Counted from the first letter of the stretch, positions 53,737-63,621 are shown. The stretch is DNA of 64,000 bases from Bordetella parapertussis (GCA_945865935.1 CAMBFI010000004.1:103683-167682); one strand, 5' to 3'. A program made the numbers and translations. Notes: generated from the sequence alone by a model not told the origin.

Positions 53737-54549
53737 ATGACTGATGTTGTAACACTTGCAAAGAAAATTCGTTTAAAGATTGTCATGCTGTGTTTCCAAA
53801 AACGAACTTCGCACGTGGGCGGGGCTCTGTCCGTCGCCGACATCCTCGCAGTTTTATACGGCGAGGTTTTGGACATTTCGCCGCAGAGGATCGCGGACCC
53901 TTCACGGGATCGATTGTTCTACAGCAAGGGCCATGCCTGTACTGCCTTATATGCCGCGTTAGATTTACGGGGTTTTTTTGAGCCTAATGCGCTATCTGAG
54001 GGTTTCGCGGTTGATGGCAGTTACTTCACCTCGCATATCAATCATCAATTGCCGGGAGTTGAGCTGTCAACAGGAAGCCTTGGGCATGCCTTAGGCGTGG
54101 CATGCGGTGTATCACTTGCGGCAAAGCGAAGGCAGCAACCTCAAACCGTTTTTGCGGTTTTAAGCGATGGTGAATTAGATGAAGGTTCTAATTGGGAAGC
54201 GATCATGTTTGCAGCCCACCATCACCTAGATAATTTGATCGCTATCATTGACTACAACAAGATACAAAGTTTTGGGTCTGTGAAAGAAGTGATGGGTCTC
54301 GAGCCGCTTGCCGATAAATTTAAAGCATTTAATTGGGATGTCACAGAAGTCGATGGCCATTGTCTCGAACAGTTAGTGTTGACGCTGAGCCAAGCTAAAG
54401 CTAACCGCTCGGGTAAACCGAAGTGTGTGATCGCTCACACGGTCAAGGGAAAAGGCGTGAGTTTTATGGAGAACAAGCTAGCTTGGCACTACCAGTCGCC
54501 GAACGAAGATGATTACCAAGCTGCGTGCCTTGAAATAGAAGCCTCATAA
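53737..54549 (+). CDS. transketolase, N-terminal subunit
   Basis: 270 residues, equal to the thiamine-diphosphate-binding half of transketolase. SKGHACTALYAAL near residue 67 and LSTGSLGHALGVACG near 110 are typical, and the ThDP/metal motif is SDGELDEGSNWEA near 143 closing with IDYNKIQSFG. An AAGAGA ribosome site precedes the ATG. It ends 1 base before the C-terminal subunit gene, so the split enzyme is intact. Split transketolases in sugar clusters are not the housekeeping enzyme and may transfer a two-carbon unit to a keto-sugar (inference). Confidence 0.92.
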   Translation: MTDVVTLAKKIRLKIVMLCFQKRTSHVGGALSVADILAVLYGEVLDISPQRIADPSRDRLFYSKGHACTALYAALDLRGFFEPNALSEGFAVDGSYFTSHINHQLPGVELSTGSLGHALGVACGVSLAAKRRQQPQTVFAVLSDGELDEGSNWEAIMFAAHHHLDNLIAIIDYNKIQSFGSVKEVMGLEPLADKFKAFNWDVTEVDGHCLEQLVLTLSQAKANRSGKPKCVIAHTVKGKGVSFMENKLAWHYQSPNEDDYQAACLEIEAS

Positions 54550-54550
54550 C

Positions 54551-55471
54551 ATGCGACACACATTTATCAATACCTTGACTGCTCTTGCAGAAAACAACAA
54601 GGATATATTTTTGCTGTGTGGTGATCTTGGCTACTCGGTTCTTGAGCCCTTTGCCGCTAAGTTTCCCGACCGATTTTTAAACATAGGTATCGCCGAACAG
54701 AATATGACCCAGGTGGCTGTCGGGCTTGCGAGGGAAGGCTACAACGTATTTACCTACTCGATCGGTAACTTTCCCACCTTGCGCTGTATGGAGCAAATAC
54801 GTTACGACGTTTGTTACCATCAAGCAAACGTTAAAATCGTGGCTGTAGGCGCGGGTTATGCTTATGGACCGCAAGGTGTGTCTCACCACACAACAGAAGA
54901 TATCGCAATGCTGCGCGCTATTCCGAATATGCTTGTCTGTGCGCCAGCAGATCCCGTAGAGGCCGCAGCCGCAGCCAATTTCATGGCGGCCTATGCAGGA
55001 CCAGGTTACGTTCGTATCAACAAGTCTGGCGAGTCATGTATTCACGACCCTTCAGCACATTTGGCAATCACACCAGGAAATTTTTTACCGATTCGGGCGG
55101 GACAGTCGACGGCAGTACTCTCAACCGGTGCAATCCTGAGTGTGGTGTTGCAAGATGTAGAGCAGCACGCTCTAAATTACGCAGTATTTAGTGTTCCATT
55201 CATTGGGCACTATGATCGTCACACTTTAATTGATTTGACAGAAAAGTTTGAAGAGATCGTCACGGTAGAAGAGCATCAGTTAAATGGCGGTTTTGGTAGT
55301 TCGATTATGGAAGCGCTGGGTGACCTGTACGCTGAGCGTGTCATTAAACAAATGCCACGAGTGCGGCGCATAGGCATTCCAAACAAATTTTTCGGCATGT
55401 CAGGTAGCCAAGATTATTTGCGAACAGTTGCTAAGCTCCATCTCATTAATGGTCGCAGCGAGCACAACTAA
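54551..55471 (+). CDS. transketolase, C-terminal subunit
   Basis: 306 residues, equal to the pyrimidine-binding and C-terminal domains of transketolase. LLCGDLGYSVL opens the domain, the catalytic glutamate sits in FLNIGIAEQNMTQVA near residue 47, YGPQGVSHHTTEDIAMLR near 110 carries the histidine pair, and VTVEEHQLNGGFGSSI near 237 is the C-terminal fold mark. It pairs with the N-terminal subunit encoded immediately upstream; both look full length for split-type enzymes. The following FkbM gene starts 57 bases downstream. Confidence 0.92.
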   Translation: MRHTFINTLTALAENNKDIFLLCGDLGYSVLEPFAAKFPDRFLNIGIAEQNMTQVAVGLAREGYNVFTYSIGNFPTLRCMEQIRYDVCYHQANVKIVAVGAGYAYGPQGVSHHTTEDIAMLRAIPNMLVCAPADPVEAAAAANFMAAYAGPGYVRINKSGESCIHDPSAHLAITPGNFLPIRAGQSTAVLSTGAILSVVLQDVEQHALNYAVFSVPFIGHYDRHTLIDLTEKFEEIVTVEEHQLNGGFGSSIMEALGDLYAERVIKQMPRVRRIGIPNKFFGMSGSQDYLRTVAKLHLINGRSEHN

Positions 55472-55528
55472 GTTACAGCTAAAGTTTAATCATTATTAAA
55501 TTCGAGTAATGAGAGCGATCAAGTCATT

Positions 55529-56269
55529 ATGGGGTCTGCAATGTCTGATAAACACACAGTAAGATCAATCATCAAAGATCTCACGCCACCACTCATTTGG
55601 CGATCACTCAGAGATGCGAAACTGCGATTAAAAAAATACCATGGTGCCTACGGGATTGACGCTCATATAGAAAAATACTTGGATTACAGGAATGGCTACT
55701 ATGTTGAACTGGGCGCGGCAGATGGAATCGGATTTTCTAACACCTTGTTTTTTGAATTGCATAAAAACTGGTCGGGGATACTGATTGAGCCGTCGGCGAA
55801 TAATTTCTTACAGTGCCTAGCAAATCGATCTTCTCAAAACACGTTTTTTTGCAATGCGTGCACCTCTTTCGATTATGCTGACAAATTTGTAGAAATGATT
55901 TACGCCCACTACATGTCTGCAGCCATTGGGCTAGAGTCTGATATTGCAGATCCTGAGGAGCACGCATTAAGTGGTTCGAAGTACTTAGCTTCAGAGACAG
56001 AGAGGGTATTCAGATATGGCGCAATCGCCCGACCCTTAAATGACCTGCTGATTGAAGCCCGCGCACCTAAATTAATTGATTTTCTATCATTGGATGTAGA
56101 GGGTGTAGAAATTGAGGTGCTGAAAGGGGTTGATCACGCAACATACAAATTCAAGCTCATGTGCATTGAGACGCGAAGCCCAGAAGTATTGACAGCGTAT
56201 CTAAGTCAATACGGCTACATTCATAAAGAAAAAATCAGCCATCACGATCATATATTTTTGTTGAGATAA
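55529..56269 (+). CDS. FkbM-family methyltransferase
   Basis: 246 residues (ATG 55541 is an alternative start four codons in, with GGGG upstream). YVELGAADGIGFSNTLFFEL near residue 58 is the SAM loop, IEPSANNFLQCLANR follows, and LIDFLSLDVEGVEIEVLKG near 187 is the FkbM signature. Expected to O-methylate a sugar. It sits directly after the split transketolase, so its substrate may be the unusual sugar made there. It is shorter than the FkbM protein at 35928 and lacks that protein's basic N-terminus. Confidence 0.87.
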   Translation: MGSAMSDKHTVRSIIKDLTPPLIWRSLRDAKLRLKKYHGAYGIDAHIEKYLDYRNGYYVELGAADGIGFSNTLFFELHKNWSGILIEPSANNFLQCLANRSSQNTFFCNACTSFDYADKFVEMIYAHYMSAAIGLESDIADPEEHALSGSKYLASETERVFRYGAIARPLNDLLIEARAPKLIDFLSLDVEGVEIEVLKGVDHATYKFKLMCIETRSPEVLTAYLSQYGYIHKEKISHHDHIFLLR

Positions 56270-56305
56270 ATTCAGAAAATTCAGCCTTCCCCTGCGGCCA
56301 GTTAA

Positions 56306-58188
56306 ATGAAATATAAAAATCAGATCGATGGTTTAAGGGCGCTGGCTGTTATTTCAGTCATTTTTTTCATGCGGATGTCATTGGTTTTTCAGGTGGTTAT
56401 GTTGGCGTAGACGTTTTTTTTGTAATTAGTGGTTACTTAATCACCTCTTTGATCCTGCAGCAAATGCGAGATCAGACGTTTTCTTTGAGCGCATTTTGGG
56501 AGCGTAGAGCACGACGTATCCTACCCGCGTTATTTTTTGTCATTTTCTGTTGTTTGCCCGTTGCCTGGATATTCTTGCTCCCCTACGACATGCAACGGTT
56601 TTCTGGCAGCTTAATCACAATTCCGTTTTTTTTGCAGAATTTTTATTTTTGGCGTAACAACACTTACTTCGAACCCTCATCTGACTTTTCACCACTTGTT
56701 CACACTTGGAGCCTTGCGGTCGAAGAGCAATATTATTTGCTTTTTCCATTTTTCTTGCTGTGGACACGGCACTACAAGAGAACGACGTTACTTTGGCTCA
56801 TACTATTTATTGCGCTGATTGGGCTACTAATGCTTCAGTCAATCTTCGTCGAAAAACTTTCATTTAAATTCTTTATGCTGCCCACCAGAGGGTGGGAGAT
56901 TTTGATAGGTGCAGCGGTCGCATGCCACGCCTTAGACTTAAATAATCAGAAAAAGTTATCCCTCTGGATCTCTGAATTTTTCAGTATGGGTGGCTTGTTG
57001 TTAATACTGTATTCGATTATGTCTTTTGATAAGAATACGGTGTTCCCTGGTTGGGCGACTCTCGTGCCGACCGTGGGGACCGCATTGATATTGCTCTGTG
57101 TTGACCAGAGAACGTTTGTGTCGAGATTATTCGAACTTAAACCCTTAATGGCAATTGGGCTGGTGAGCTATGGCGCGTACTTATGGCATCAGCCTCTGTT
57201 GGCCTTTTCGCGGCATGTTTCGATTGATGAGCCTAGTCGGTTGGTTACGTCAGTACTTGCTCTGGCAAGTCTGATTTTTGGTTGGATCAGCTACAAGTTC
57301 ATCGAACAACCCTTTAGAAGGCAGGGATTGATAAGCGCGAGAGTTTTGATTACATTTGTCTTATGCTCAAGCCTTGGCCTAGTAGCCTTTGGGGCCTCGG
57401 GTGTTTTAACAAAAGGTTTCGAAAATCGATTCTCTACGCAACAGAAAGAGTTGTGGGCCTACACTAATTATGATGTCGGGTCGCTTTGGCGGGTGGGCCA
57501 GTGTTTTCTTCAGCCCGAGCAGTCGTATCACTCGTTTGGCAAAAGCTGTATTGGTGAGGGTAAGCCTTCGCGCACCATGGTTTGGGGCGACTCCAACGCT
57601 GCGGCCCTCTATCCTGGGTTGAAGCATCACTTTGAACATGTTGCGCAGTATTCGGCGAGTGGCTGCCCGCCGGTACTTTCGATCAATCAATCTTGGCGAC
57701 CATTTTGCAAAGATATTAACCACCATGTATTCGAGCAGGTAAAAATGCTCAGACCTGAGCGGTTGATATTATTTGCGAACTGGATTCTCTATAAGGATAT
57801 TGATCTGCCTGTTGAATTGGCTGCCACCCTTGATGCCATCAAAAAAGAATTACCGAACACTTCAATCGAAGTGGTCGGCGGTGTGCCTCAGTGGTACCCA
57901 TCATTGCCGGTGTATCTGCTGAAGAGAGACCTATATATTGACCAAATTAGCGTAGCCATCAACACAGGTTTGTCGCCAGTTATCGAGTTGGATCAAGCGT
58001 TGTCTACAATGAGTGCGCTTCGCAATGTACAATTTCATTCAGTACTTGATGTACTTTGCAATGATCAGGTATGTCAAGTTGCCACCCAGTTTCAAGACAA
58101 GCAGGTGCTGATTGCCTGGGACTACGAGCATTTAACCGAAGGCGGCTCAGTTAACCTAGTGCAAAAATTGTTTGGTGACAGCCGCTAG
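56306..58188 (+). pseudogene. acyltransferase 3 with C-terminal SGNH-like domain, frameshifted near the start
   Basis: An OafA/YrhL-type membrane O-acyltransferase with about ten membrane helices and a C-terminal SGNH-like domain (MVWGDSNAAALYPGL near residue 430). The true start is ATG 56306 (KNQIDGLRALAVISVIFF), but that frame stops at 56408. After the run of seven T at 56361-56367 the expected HADVIGFSGGYVGVDVFFV continues in the other frame to 58188; one extra T would restore the protein. The break separates the Arg from the His of the catalytic R-x10-H motif, and the intact downstream frame from TTG 56449 lacks both. It is therefore inactive, phase-variable or a sequencing error. Confidence 0.85.
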
Positions 58189-58221
58189 GCTTCCGGATCA
58201 TGACGAAAAAAATCGACTGCT

Positions 58222-59310
58222 TCAGCCTGTGTGAGCCTGGTATTGTTCGATTTGGGCGAGACTAATCTCGAGCATGTCTTTTTGTTCGTCATGTGATTGA
58301 TGCCAGGCTGCAATTTTTTCGATCGTGACTTCAAGCGACCAGCGTTGGTGCCAGCGCAATTTATCATGTGCCTTACTGCAGTCCAGTCGCAAAAGTTGTG
58401 CCTCGTGCGGTTGCTCTGTGCCAATTAAAGTCCACGATGCGGGCTTATGCCAACGAGTTGCCATCAACTCAATGACCGAACTTACGCTACGCGTATCAGA
58501 ATCTTGTGGGCCGAAATTCCAGGCGCTCGCAAATTGATTGCCGTGACGATAGAGGTTTTCTAAGAGCAGTAGATAACCTGAGAGGGGCTCAATTACGTGT
58601 TGCCAAGGGCGGATTGCCTGCGGGTTACGAATGGTTACCGACTCGTTTCGATTGAATGCGCGGATGGCGTCGGGTATTAAACGATCTGAAGACCAGTCAC
58701 CTCCACCGATCACGTTGCCAGCCCTTGCCGTCGCAATTGCAGTGTAGCCGCCATCTTTCTTTGCCGTGAAATAGGATTGGCGATAGGCCGAGGTGACTAA
58801 CTCTGCACAAGCTTTACTACTACTGTAAGGATCATACCCCCCCAAAGGATCTAACTCTTGGAATTGTTCGCCCTGCTCTTTATTTTCGTAGCACTTATCT
58901 GTGGTGACGACTAAAACGGCCCGAACATCCGGCATTTGACGCACAACTTCAAGTACGTGTGCTGTACCCAGCACATTGGTCGTATATGTTTCAAGTGGAT
59001 TTGCGTACCCATAGCGCACAAGAGGTTGAGCCGCCATGTGAATCACAATCTCGGCTGCTGAGGCCCTTATCGCTTTGCTGAGCGAGTCGAGATCATTGAT
59101 GTTACCTTGGACAGAGGTATCGACTTGGTGTTCGACCCCCAAGATCTTAAACAGAGAAGGTTCGGTATTGGGCGGTAAAGAAAATCCTGTGACTCGCGCG
59201 CCCATCGAAACCAACCAGACCGAAAGCCAACTACCTTTAAACCCAGTATGGCCTGTTAAAAAAACGCGTTTACCGTTCCAGAATGCTTTGTCGACATTGG
59301 CGCCCGTCAT
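58222..59310 (-). CDS. rfbG: CDP-glucose 4,6-dehydratase
   Basis: 362 residues from ATG 59310, which shares one base with the rfbF stop (TAATG); ATG 59325 lies inside rfbF. FWNGKRVFLTGHTGFKGSWL at the N-terminus, AAQPLVRYGYANPLETY, DPYSSSKACAELV with the Tyr-x3-Lys pair, and RAGNVIGGGDWSSDRLIPD are diagnostic of RfbG. It makes CDP-4-keto-6-deoxy-D-glucose from CDP-glucose. The usual following genes for 3,6-dideoxyhexoses (rfbH-like dehydrase) are absent from the window, so the keto-sugar goes elsewhere, possibly to the SDR and transketolase at 52697-55471. Confidence 0.95.
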   Translation of the reverse strand: MTGANVDKAFWNGKRVFLTGHTGFKGSWLSVWLVSMGARVTGFSLPPNTEPSLFKILGVEHQVDTSVQGNINDLDSLSKAIRASAAEIVIHMAAQPLVRYGYANPLETYTTNVLGTAHVLEVVRQMPDVRAVLVVTTDKCYENKEQGEQFQELDPLGGYDPYSSSKACAELVTSAYRQSYFTAKKDGGYTAIATARAGNVIGGGDWSSDRLIPDAIRAFNRNESVTIRNPQAIRPWQHVIEPLSGYLLLLENLYRHGNQFASAWNFGPQDSDTRSVSSVIELMATRWHKPASWTLIGTEQPHEAQLLRLDCSKAHDKLRWHQRWSLEVTIEKIAAWHQSHDEQKDMLEISLAQIEQYQAHTG

Positions 59311-60074
59311 TACCAAACTTTCCATGGAGCATCACCCTTTGACCAGAGTTCTTCAAGGTAGTTTTTATCCCGCAAAGTATCCATTGGCTGCCAAAAGCCA
59401 CGATGAAAAAAAGCCTGCATCTCGCCACGTCTTGCCAACGACTCGAGGGGTTCACGCTCCCAGATGGTGTTGTCATCTTCAAGAAGAGTCAGGCAGTCAG
59501 GCTTTAATACAAAGAAGCCGCCATTGATCCAATTGCCGTCTCCAGAGGGCTTTTCTTGAAAACTGGCGACTGAGGTGCCTTGTATCTTGAGTGCGCCAAA
59601 TCTTCCTGGGGGCTGTACCGCTGTCATTGAGGCGATCTTGCCGTGGGCTTTGTGAAAACTGATCAGTTCTGCGATATTGACTGACGCCACACCATCGCCA
59701 TAAGTTAAACAAAAATCTCCGTCTAAATGTTGCGCAATCCGTTTAATGCGCCCGCCAGTCTGGGTGAGGTCGCCAGTATCAACGAGGGTAATCTTCCAAG
59801 GCTCAGCTTTTTGGTGATGTACCGACACCGAGTTGTTTGCTAAATCGATCGTAACGTCGGACATGTGCAGAAAATAGTTGGCGAAGTACTCTTTGATCAG
59901 GTAGCCTTTGTAGCCACAGCAAACGATGAAATCATTCACGCCGTGAGCTGAATAGATTTTCATGATATGCCATAGAATAGGCTTTCCACCTATTTCTATC
60001 ATGGGTTTGGGTCGTATTACAGATTCCTCTGAAATCCTTGTTCCGAGACCACCCGCCAGCAATACAGCTTTCAT
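59310..60074 (-). CDS. rfbF: glucose-1-phosphate cytidylyltransferase
   Basis: 254 residues from ATG 60074, preceded 4 bases upstream by AAGGA (60079-60083 on the minus strand); longer in-frame starts such as 60206 add 44 residues without homology. [17 protein letters not shown] is the exact family start, [19 protein letters not shown] and [14 protein letters not shown] follow, and [17 protein letters not shown] closes it. It makes CDP-glucose from glucose 1-phosphate and CTP, feeding RfbG. The two genes are translationally coupled. Usual length for RfbF is about 257 residues. Confidence 0.96.
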   Translation of the reverse strand: MKAVLLAGGLGTRISEESVIRPKPMIEIGGKPILWHIMKIYSAHGVNDFIVCCGYKGYLIKEYFANYFLHMSDVTIDLANNSVSVHHQKAEPWKITLVDTGDLTQTGGRIKRIAQHLDGDFCLTYGDGVASVNIAELISFHKAHGKIASMTAVQPPGRFGALKIQGTSVASFQEKPSGDGNWINGGFFVLKPDCLTLLEDDNTIWEREPLESLARRGEMQAFFHRGFWQPMDTLRDKNYLEELWSKGDAPWKVW

Positions 60075-60314
60075 ATTATCCTTAGGCCCTTTACAACGAT
60101 CATTAATAAAGTCTGGAGTAAACTCTTGAGTTGGAGTGTCGCCCAATGGTCGACAGATTTGTGCATGCGCATAATCTAGATTGTAGAGCACCTTTGACTT
60201 TCGCAAAAAAGTGCCACGGCGAACTTGGCACCTTCATAATCGGTGCCTTGAATAACGAGCGGGTATGGGATTTTAAAAGTCATTAATAAATAGGTTCATA
60301 TCACCAAAAATTTC
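60075..60314. other. divergent intergenic region with two mutually exclusive stem-loops
   Basis: 240 bases between rfbF (minus) and the GT gene at 60315 (plus). It holds GTGCCA at 60211-60216 able to pair with TGGCAC at 60226-60231, and GGCACC at 60227-60232 able to pair with GGTGCC at 60242-60247; the middle segment can join only one partner at a time. Promoters for both directions are expected here. A weak TTGAAT (60248) with an AT-rich segment 17 bases on could serve the plus-strand block. No gene is seen. Confidence 0.4.
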
Positions 60315-61508
60315 ATGTCTATTCAAATCACTCGCTCGAAAAAACTGATACACCGCATACAAGCTAAACTCAGAGTAGATCAGGCCTACGATTTTATTTC
60401 GAAAAAATATCAAAAATATCAAAGACAGCAAAGTCATCAGACACTTAGCAGTCAACGCGCCCTAACAGTTTATTACCATCTCCAGTCTTTGAATACGCAC
60501 CCTTACATTGCAGAACGCATGTATGGCGAATGTGCGCCGCTTGTTTGGTCTAATTACGCTGATGCAGGTATCGCACATTTTTTACAGCAACCTGAAGGCA
60601 CAACCAAGCCCTATTTTGTGGAGCCCAACGATCAAATACTGACGCCTGGGGTCTATTTCGGCGCGAAAAAACCCTTTGAGATTATCAAGCGGCTAGATGA
60701 TATAAAGAGTTTAATTGAGTCGGATAACTTCAAAGGACTGTTGATCGGCGAAGATGGCCTAGAGGCTCAGTTTATTCATTACTTTGGCACTGAACTTATC
60801 CATAAGCTCTATAAATACCCGCAAATGCGGTGTATCCCCAGAAAGAAAACTGAAGAAATAGAGTGTCACGCTGACCAGATTGGTAGGCAGTTCATATTTC
60901 TAGCATCAGACTATAAATTGAAAGCGATCGATTTGCTAATAGAATCTTGGCTAAATGTTCGTCAACTAAATGGCGCTACCTTAACCATTGCTTGCCCCAA
61001 TATTCCTTTAAATGAACTAGATAAACTAAAGTCTGTAAAATCAATCAAGATTATTAAAGAAGCCCCACTTTCGCCAAAGACTAAAAAAATATTGTTATCT
61101 AATGCAGATATCAGTATCTGCTTGACACATGTCGACGGCGGTGCGAATGCTTGGGAAGGTATCGAATATGGCCACCCTATTATTACTAGCTCTTATCACA
61201 GAAGCGATTATCTGACCAAAAATCAGAATGGGGTGGTGATAGACTTTCCGAATCAATTTTATCGTTTGGGCGAATACGGTTTTCGCTTTAATAGCATCGA
61301 AGACTATATGGCTCATGTCGAATTTGAGATGAGTCAAGGTAGATATGATGCTGCAAAAACAAGCTTGACTGAGAAAATACAGGCGTATATCGATCATCCC
61401 AATCTTGTGTACGAGCAATCAGTCAAATCCTTGCAACTGGCGCATGAGCAATCAGTCGCCAAATCAAATGAGCGACTGCTTGAAATATACCGCCAAGGTA
61501 TCAATTGA
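60315..61508 (+). CDS. putative GT-B glycosyltransferase
   Basis: 397 residues. The C-terminal half has GT-B-like features: FIFLASDYKLKAIDLLIESW (GT4 C-domain start), SPKTKKILLSNADISICL, and HVDGGANAWEGIEYGHPIIT, corresponding to the donor-binding Glu-containing motif. The first 60 residues are basic with KLIHRIQAKLR, possibly membrane-binding. It precedes the GT10 fucosyltransferase by 3 bases and may act in the same branch. Codon use is AT-rich relative to the first block. Specific donor unknown. Confidence 0.68.
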   Translation: MSIQITRSKKLIHRIQAKLRVDQAYDFISKKYQKYQRQQSHQTLSSQRALTVYYHLQSLNTHPYIAERMYGECAPLVWSNYADAGIAHFLQQPEGTTKPYFVEPNDQILTPGVYFGAKKPFEIIKRLDDIKSLIESDNFKGLLIGEDGLEAQFIHYFGTELIHKLYKYPQMRCIPRKKTEEIECHADQIGRQFIFLASDYKLKAIDLLIESWLNVRQLNGATLTIACPNIPLNELDKLKSVKSIKIIKEAPLSPKTKKILLSNADISICLTHVDGGANAWEGIEYGHPIITSSYHRSDYLTKNQNGVVIDFPNQFYRLGEYGFRFNSIEDYMAHVEFEMSQGRYDAAKTSLTEKIQAYIDHPNLVYEQSVKSLQLAHEQSVAKSNERLLEIYRQGIN

Positions 61509-61511
61509 ACC

Positions 61512-62618
61512 ATGATCACTATAAAACTATCAATCCCCGGTTTTGAAGACGTAGACATCAGTCAATTTATTGGTCGAACAGATAATACGGTCAGAGATTG
61601 TGTTTTTTATGTTAATCGAGACGATATAAAAGTTGCAGATTATTGGGTTTGCCTAGAGGCGCCTTACAAGACGGTTGAAACGTGCAGGGTTAAAAAAGAC
61701 AACGTTTTCTTTCTGAATGCAGAAACTGCGTGGCCCAGATTTTTTTATGACAGCGAGCTTAAGAAAAATTTTTTAATGCAGTTTGGAAGAATATATACCT
61801 GTCATGATATTTACGCGACCCATGCTTTTTTTGGATTGCCTTACTTGCCATGGATGATTAACGCCAATCACGGTCAGGCGGTTTTCTCGAGTCACGCCAG
61901 AGATCGCCTTTTTTTTGAACAGCTTACTTCTTTACCTAAAACCAAGTCCTTATCGGTATTTTGTTCAAATCAAACGTGGACCGAGGATCACAAACTAAGG
62001 CTTAAGTTTGTTAAAGCCCTGAAAGCACACTTTGGGGACAAACTTGATTGGTTCGGCAATGGTATCGAACCGCTAGAGCAAAAGTGGGATGGTATTGCCC
62101 CCTACAGATACCATATTGCCCTAGAAAATCAGTCTCGTAATAACGTCATTACCGAAAAGTTGTATGACACATTCTTAGGGTTGGCTTATCCCATCTATTA
62201 CGGGGCGCCAAATGCTAGCGAATATTTTGATTCCAATTCATTTTCTACGATTGATATTGTGGACATAAAAGGCTCAATAGAAATAATCGAAAAAATACTT
62301 GAAAGCGATTTGTATGAGCAACGCTTAAGCGCAGTGATTGCCTCAAAGAATCTTGTGTTGAGTCAATATAATTTATTTGAACGAATCGCTGATATTTGTC
62401 TAGCGGCACAAGCAACCATTCCGCGCTCGGACCCGTCTGTGGAAGAAAATGTTGTGTTGATGACCATGAACCAATTCGACGTTAAACAGGATTTGACTGC
62501 GTTATTTAAAAAAAATCGCCTCAGTTTGATTTTAAAACGGTTGATATATTATTATCCTGGCTCTTTGTTAAAGAAATGGGGTGCTCGATTACTACGGCAA
62601 TATGATAATCAACGCTAA
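61512..62618 (+). CDS. GT10-family alpha-1,3/4-fucosyltransferase
   Basis: 368 residues. The family motif YRYHIALENQSRNNVITEKL near residue 198, followed by YPIYYGAPNASEYF, is diagnostic of GT10, where it binds GDP-fucose. VFCSNQTWTEDHKLRLKFVK and KLDWFGNG lie upstream as in bacterial members. It should add L-fucose in alpha-1,3/1,4 linkage from the GDP-fucose made via Fcl, giving a second fucosyltransferase beside the GT11 at 33209. No membrane segment is obvious; a basic C-terminus RLIYYYPGSLLKKWG may bind membrane. Confidence 0.93.
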   Translation: MITIKLSIPGFEDVDISQFIGRTDNTVRDCVFYVNRDDIKVADYWVCLEAPYKTVETCRVKKDNVFFLNAETAWPRFFYDSELKKNFLMQFGRIYTCHDIYATHAFFGLPYLPWMINANHGQAVFSSHARDRLFFEQLTSLPKTKSLSVFCSNQTWTEDHKLRLKFVKALKAHFGDKLDWFGNGIEPLEQKWDGIAPYRYHIALENQSRNNVITEKLYDTFLGLAYPIYYGAPNASEYFDSNSFSTIDIVDIKGSIEIIEKILESDLYEQRLSAVIASKNLVLSQYNLFERIADICLAAQATIPRSDPSVEENVVLMTMNQFDVKQDLTALFKKNRLSLILKRLIYYYPGSLLKKWGARLLRQYDNQR

Positions 62619-62686
62619 ATCGCCTTGCCTAGATCGGTCTTTCGATGGCCTAAAGGGTTTGATATCAATCAACGTGGGTCGCTGTA

Positions 62687-63532
62687 ATGTCAACATATAA
62701 AAAAACGATCACTTTGATTGTCTTCAATCGACCTGCTAAAACCCAAGAAACACTCGACGCGCTAAGAAAAGTTTTTTTGATTGACCAATTTAATTTGGTT
62801 GTGATTCGTCAAGAAGGATCTGCCGAAGTTAAACAGATCATTGATGCAATTTCATGGATTGATGCGACGCATCATGTAATCAACTATGCCTCTCAGAGCA
62901 GTGTGAAGTATCGAATCAATAATAATGTCAGAACCGGTCTCGAATTAACTTTCGCTAATCCTGAGTGCGAATACGCGGTAGTCGTTGAAGATGACATCTT
63001 GCTGGGCTACGATTTCTTTCACTTCTGCAACGTCATGCATGCCCGCTATGCCAGTGACAAAAAGTTCAGAGCAATCAACGCCTTTTCAAGGGAGCCCAAT
63101 CAAAGCAGTATGCTGTGGTCTTATGGCAAATTTCGCTATGGGATCGGTAAGGGCTGGTCGCTTAGCCGCGTTGCCTGGCAAACTTTAGCAAAATATTGGA
63201 AGCCAGGTGTTGATCAACATTTTGATTATTTGATTGAAGAGTGGGCGCTTGAGGGTTTTGTCTTGATGCCACACTGCAGCCGATCGCTTGATATCGGTTG
63301 GGGTGAAGGTAGCTCTCATGGGCCCAAAGATGAGTTTGACGAACATTGGGTCGCTATGAGAAAAAGCTGGGTTGGCAGCGATCCGTTTCCACTTGAGGAT
63401 TATCAGTGTGTTGACCGTTTGCCATTTTCATGGCGAAGTGACTGCGTGCCCTATGAGAACAATTTCACGCAGTTATCCAAGTTGTATCGCCTAAAAATTA
63501 AAAACTTATTGAAAAGGATGCTGCGTCGATAG
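62687..63532 (+). CDS. GT-A-like glycosyltransferase, distant HlpA-like relative
   Basis: 281 residues. ITLIVFNRPAKTQETLDALR at the N-terminus and YAVVVEDDILLGYDFFHFCN near residue 100 match the fold and acidic motif of the proteins at 2682 and 9479, but overall similarity is low. IGKGWSLSRVAWQTLAKYW and LDIGWGEGSSHG are further conserved-looking segments, resembling GNT-I-type (GT13-like) enzymes. It follows GT10 by 68 bases and is the last intact gene of the plus-strand block. Donor unknown. Confidence 0.7.
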   Translation: MSTYKKTITLIVFNRPAKTQETLDALRKVFLIDQFNLVVIRQEGSAEVKQIIDAISWIDATHHVINYASQSSVKYRINNNVRTGLELTFANPECEYAVVVEDDILLGYDFFHFCNVMHARYASDKKFRAINAFSREPNQSSMLWSYGKFRYGIGKGWSLSRVAWQTLAKYWKPGVDQHFDYLIEEWALEGFVLMPHCSRSLDIGWGEGSSHGPKDEFDEHWVAMRKSWVGSDPFPLEDYQCVDRLPFSWRSDCVPYENNFTQLSKLYRLKIKNLLKRMLRR

Positions 63533-63621
63533 ACGAGTTTGTACATCGTAAGCACTTGACGCCGCCCATAAGTATAGATCGTAAATTACCAACACTAATT
63601 ACGATAGGTCACCACGACCAT

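Noticed and set aside
59075..59527. 150-codon plus-strand open frame
   Set aside because: Antisense to rfbG and rfbF, both diagnostic families.
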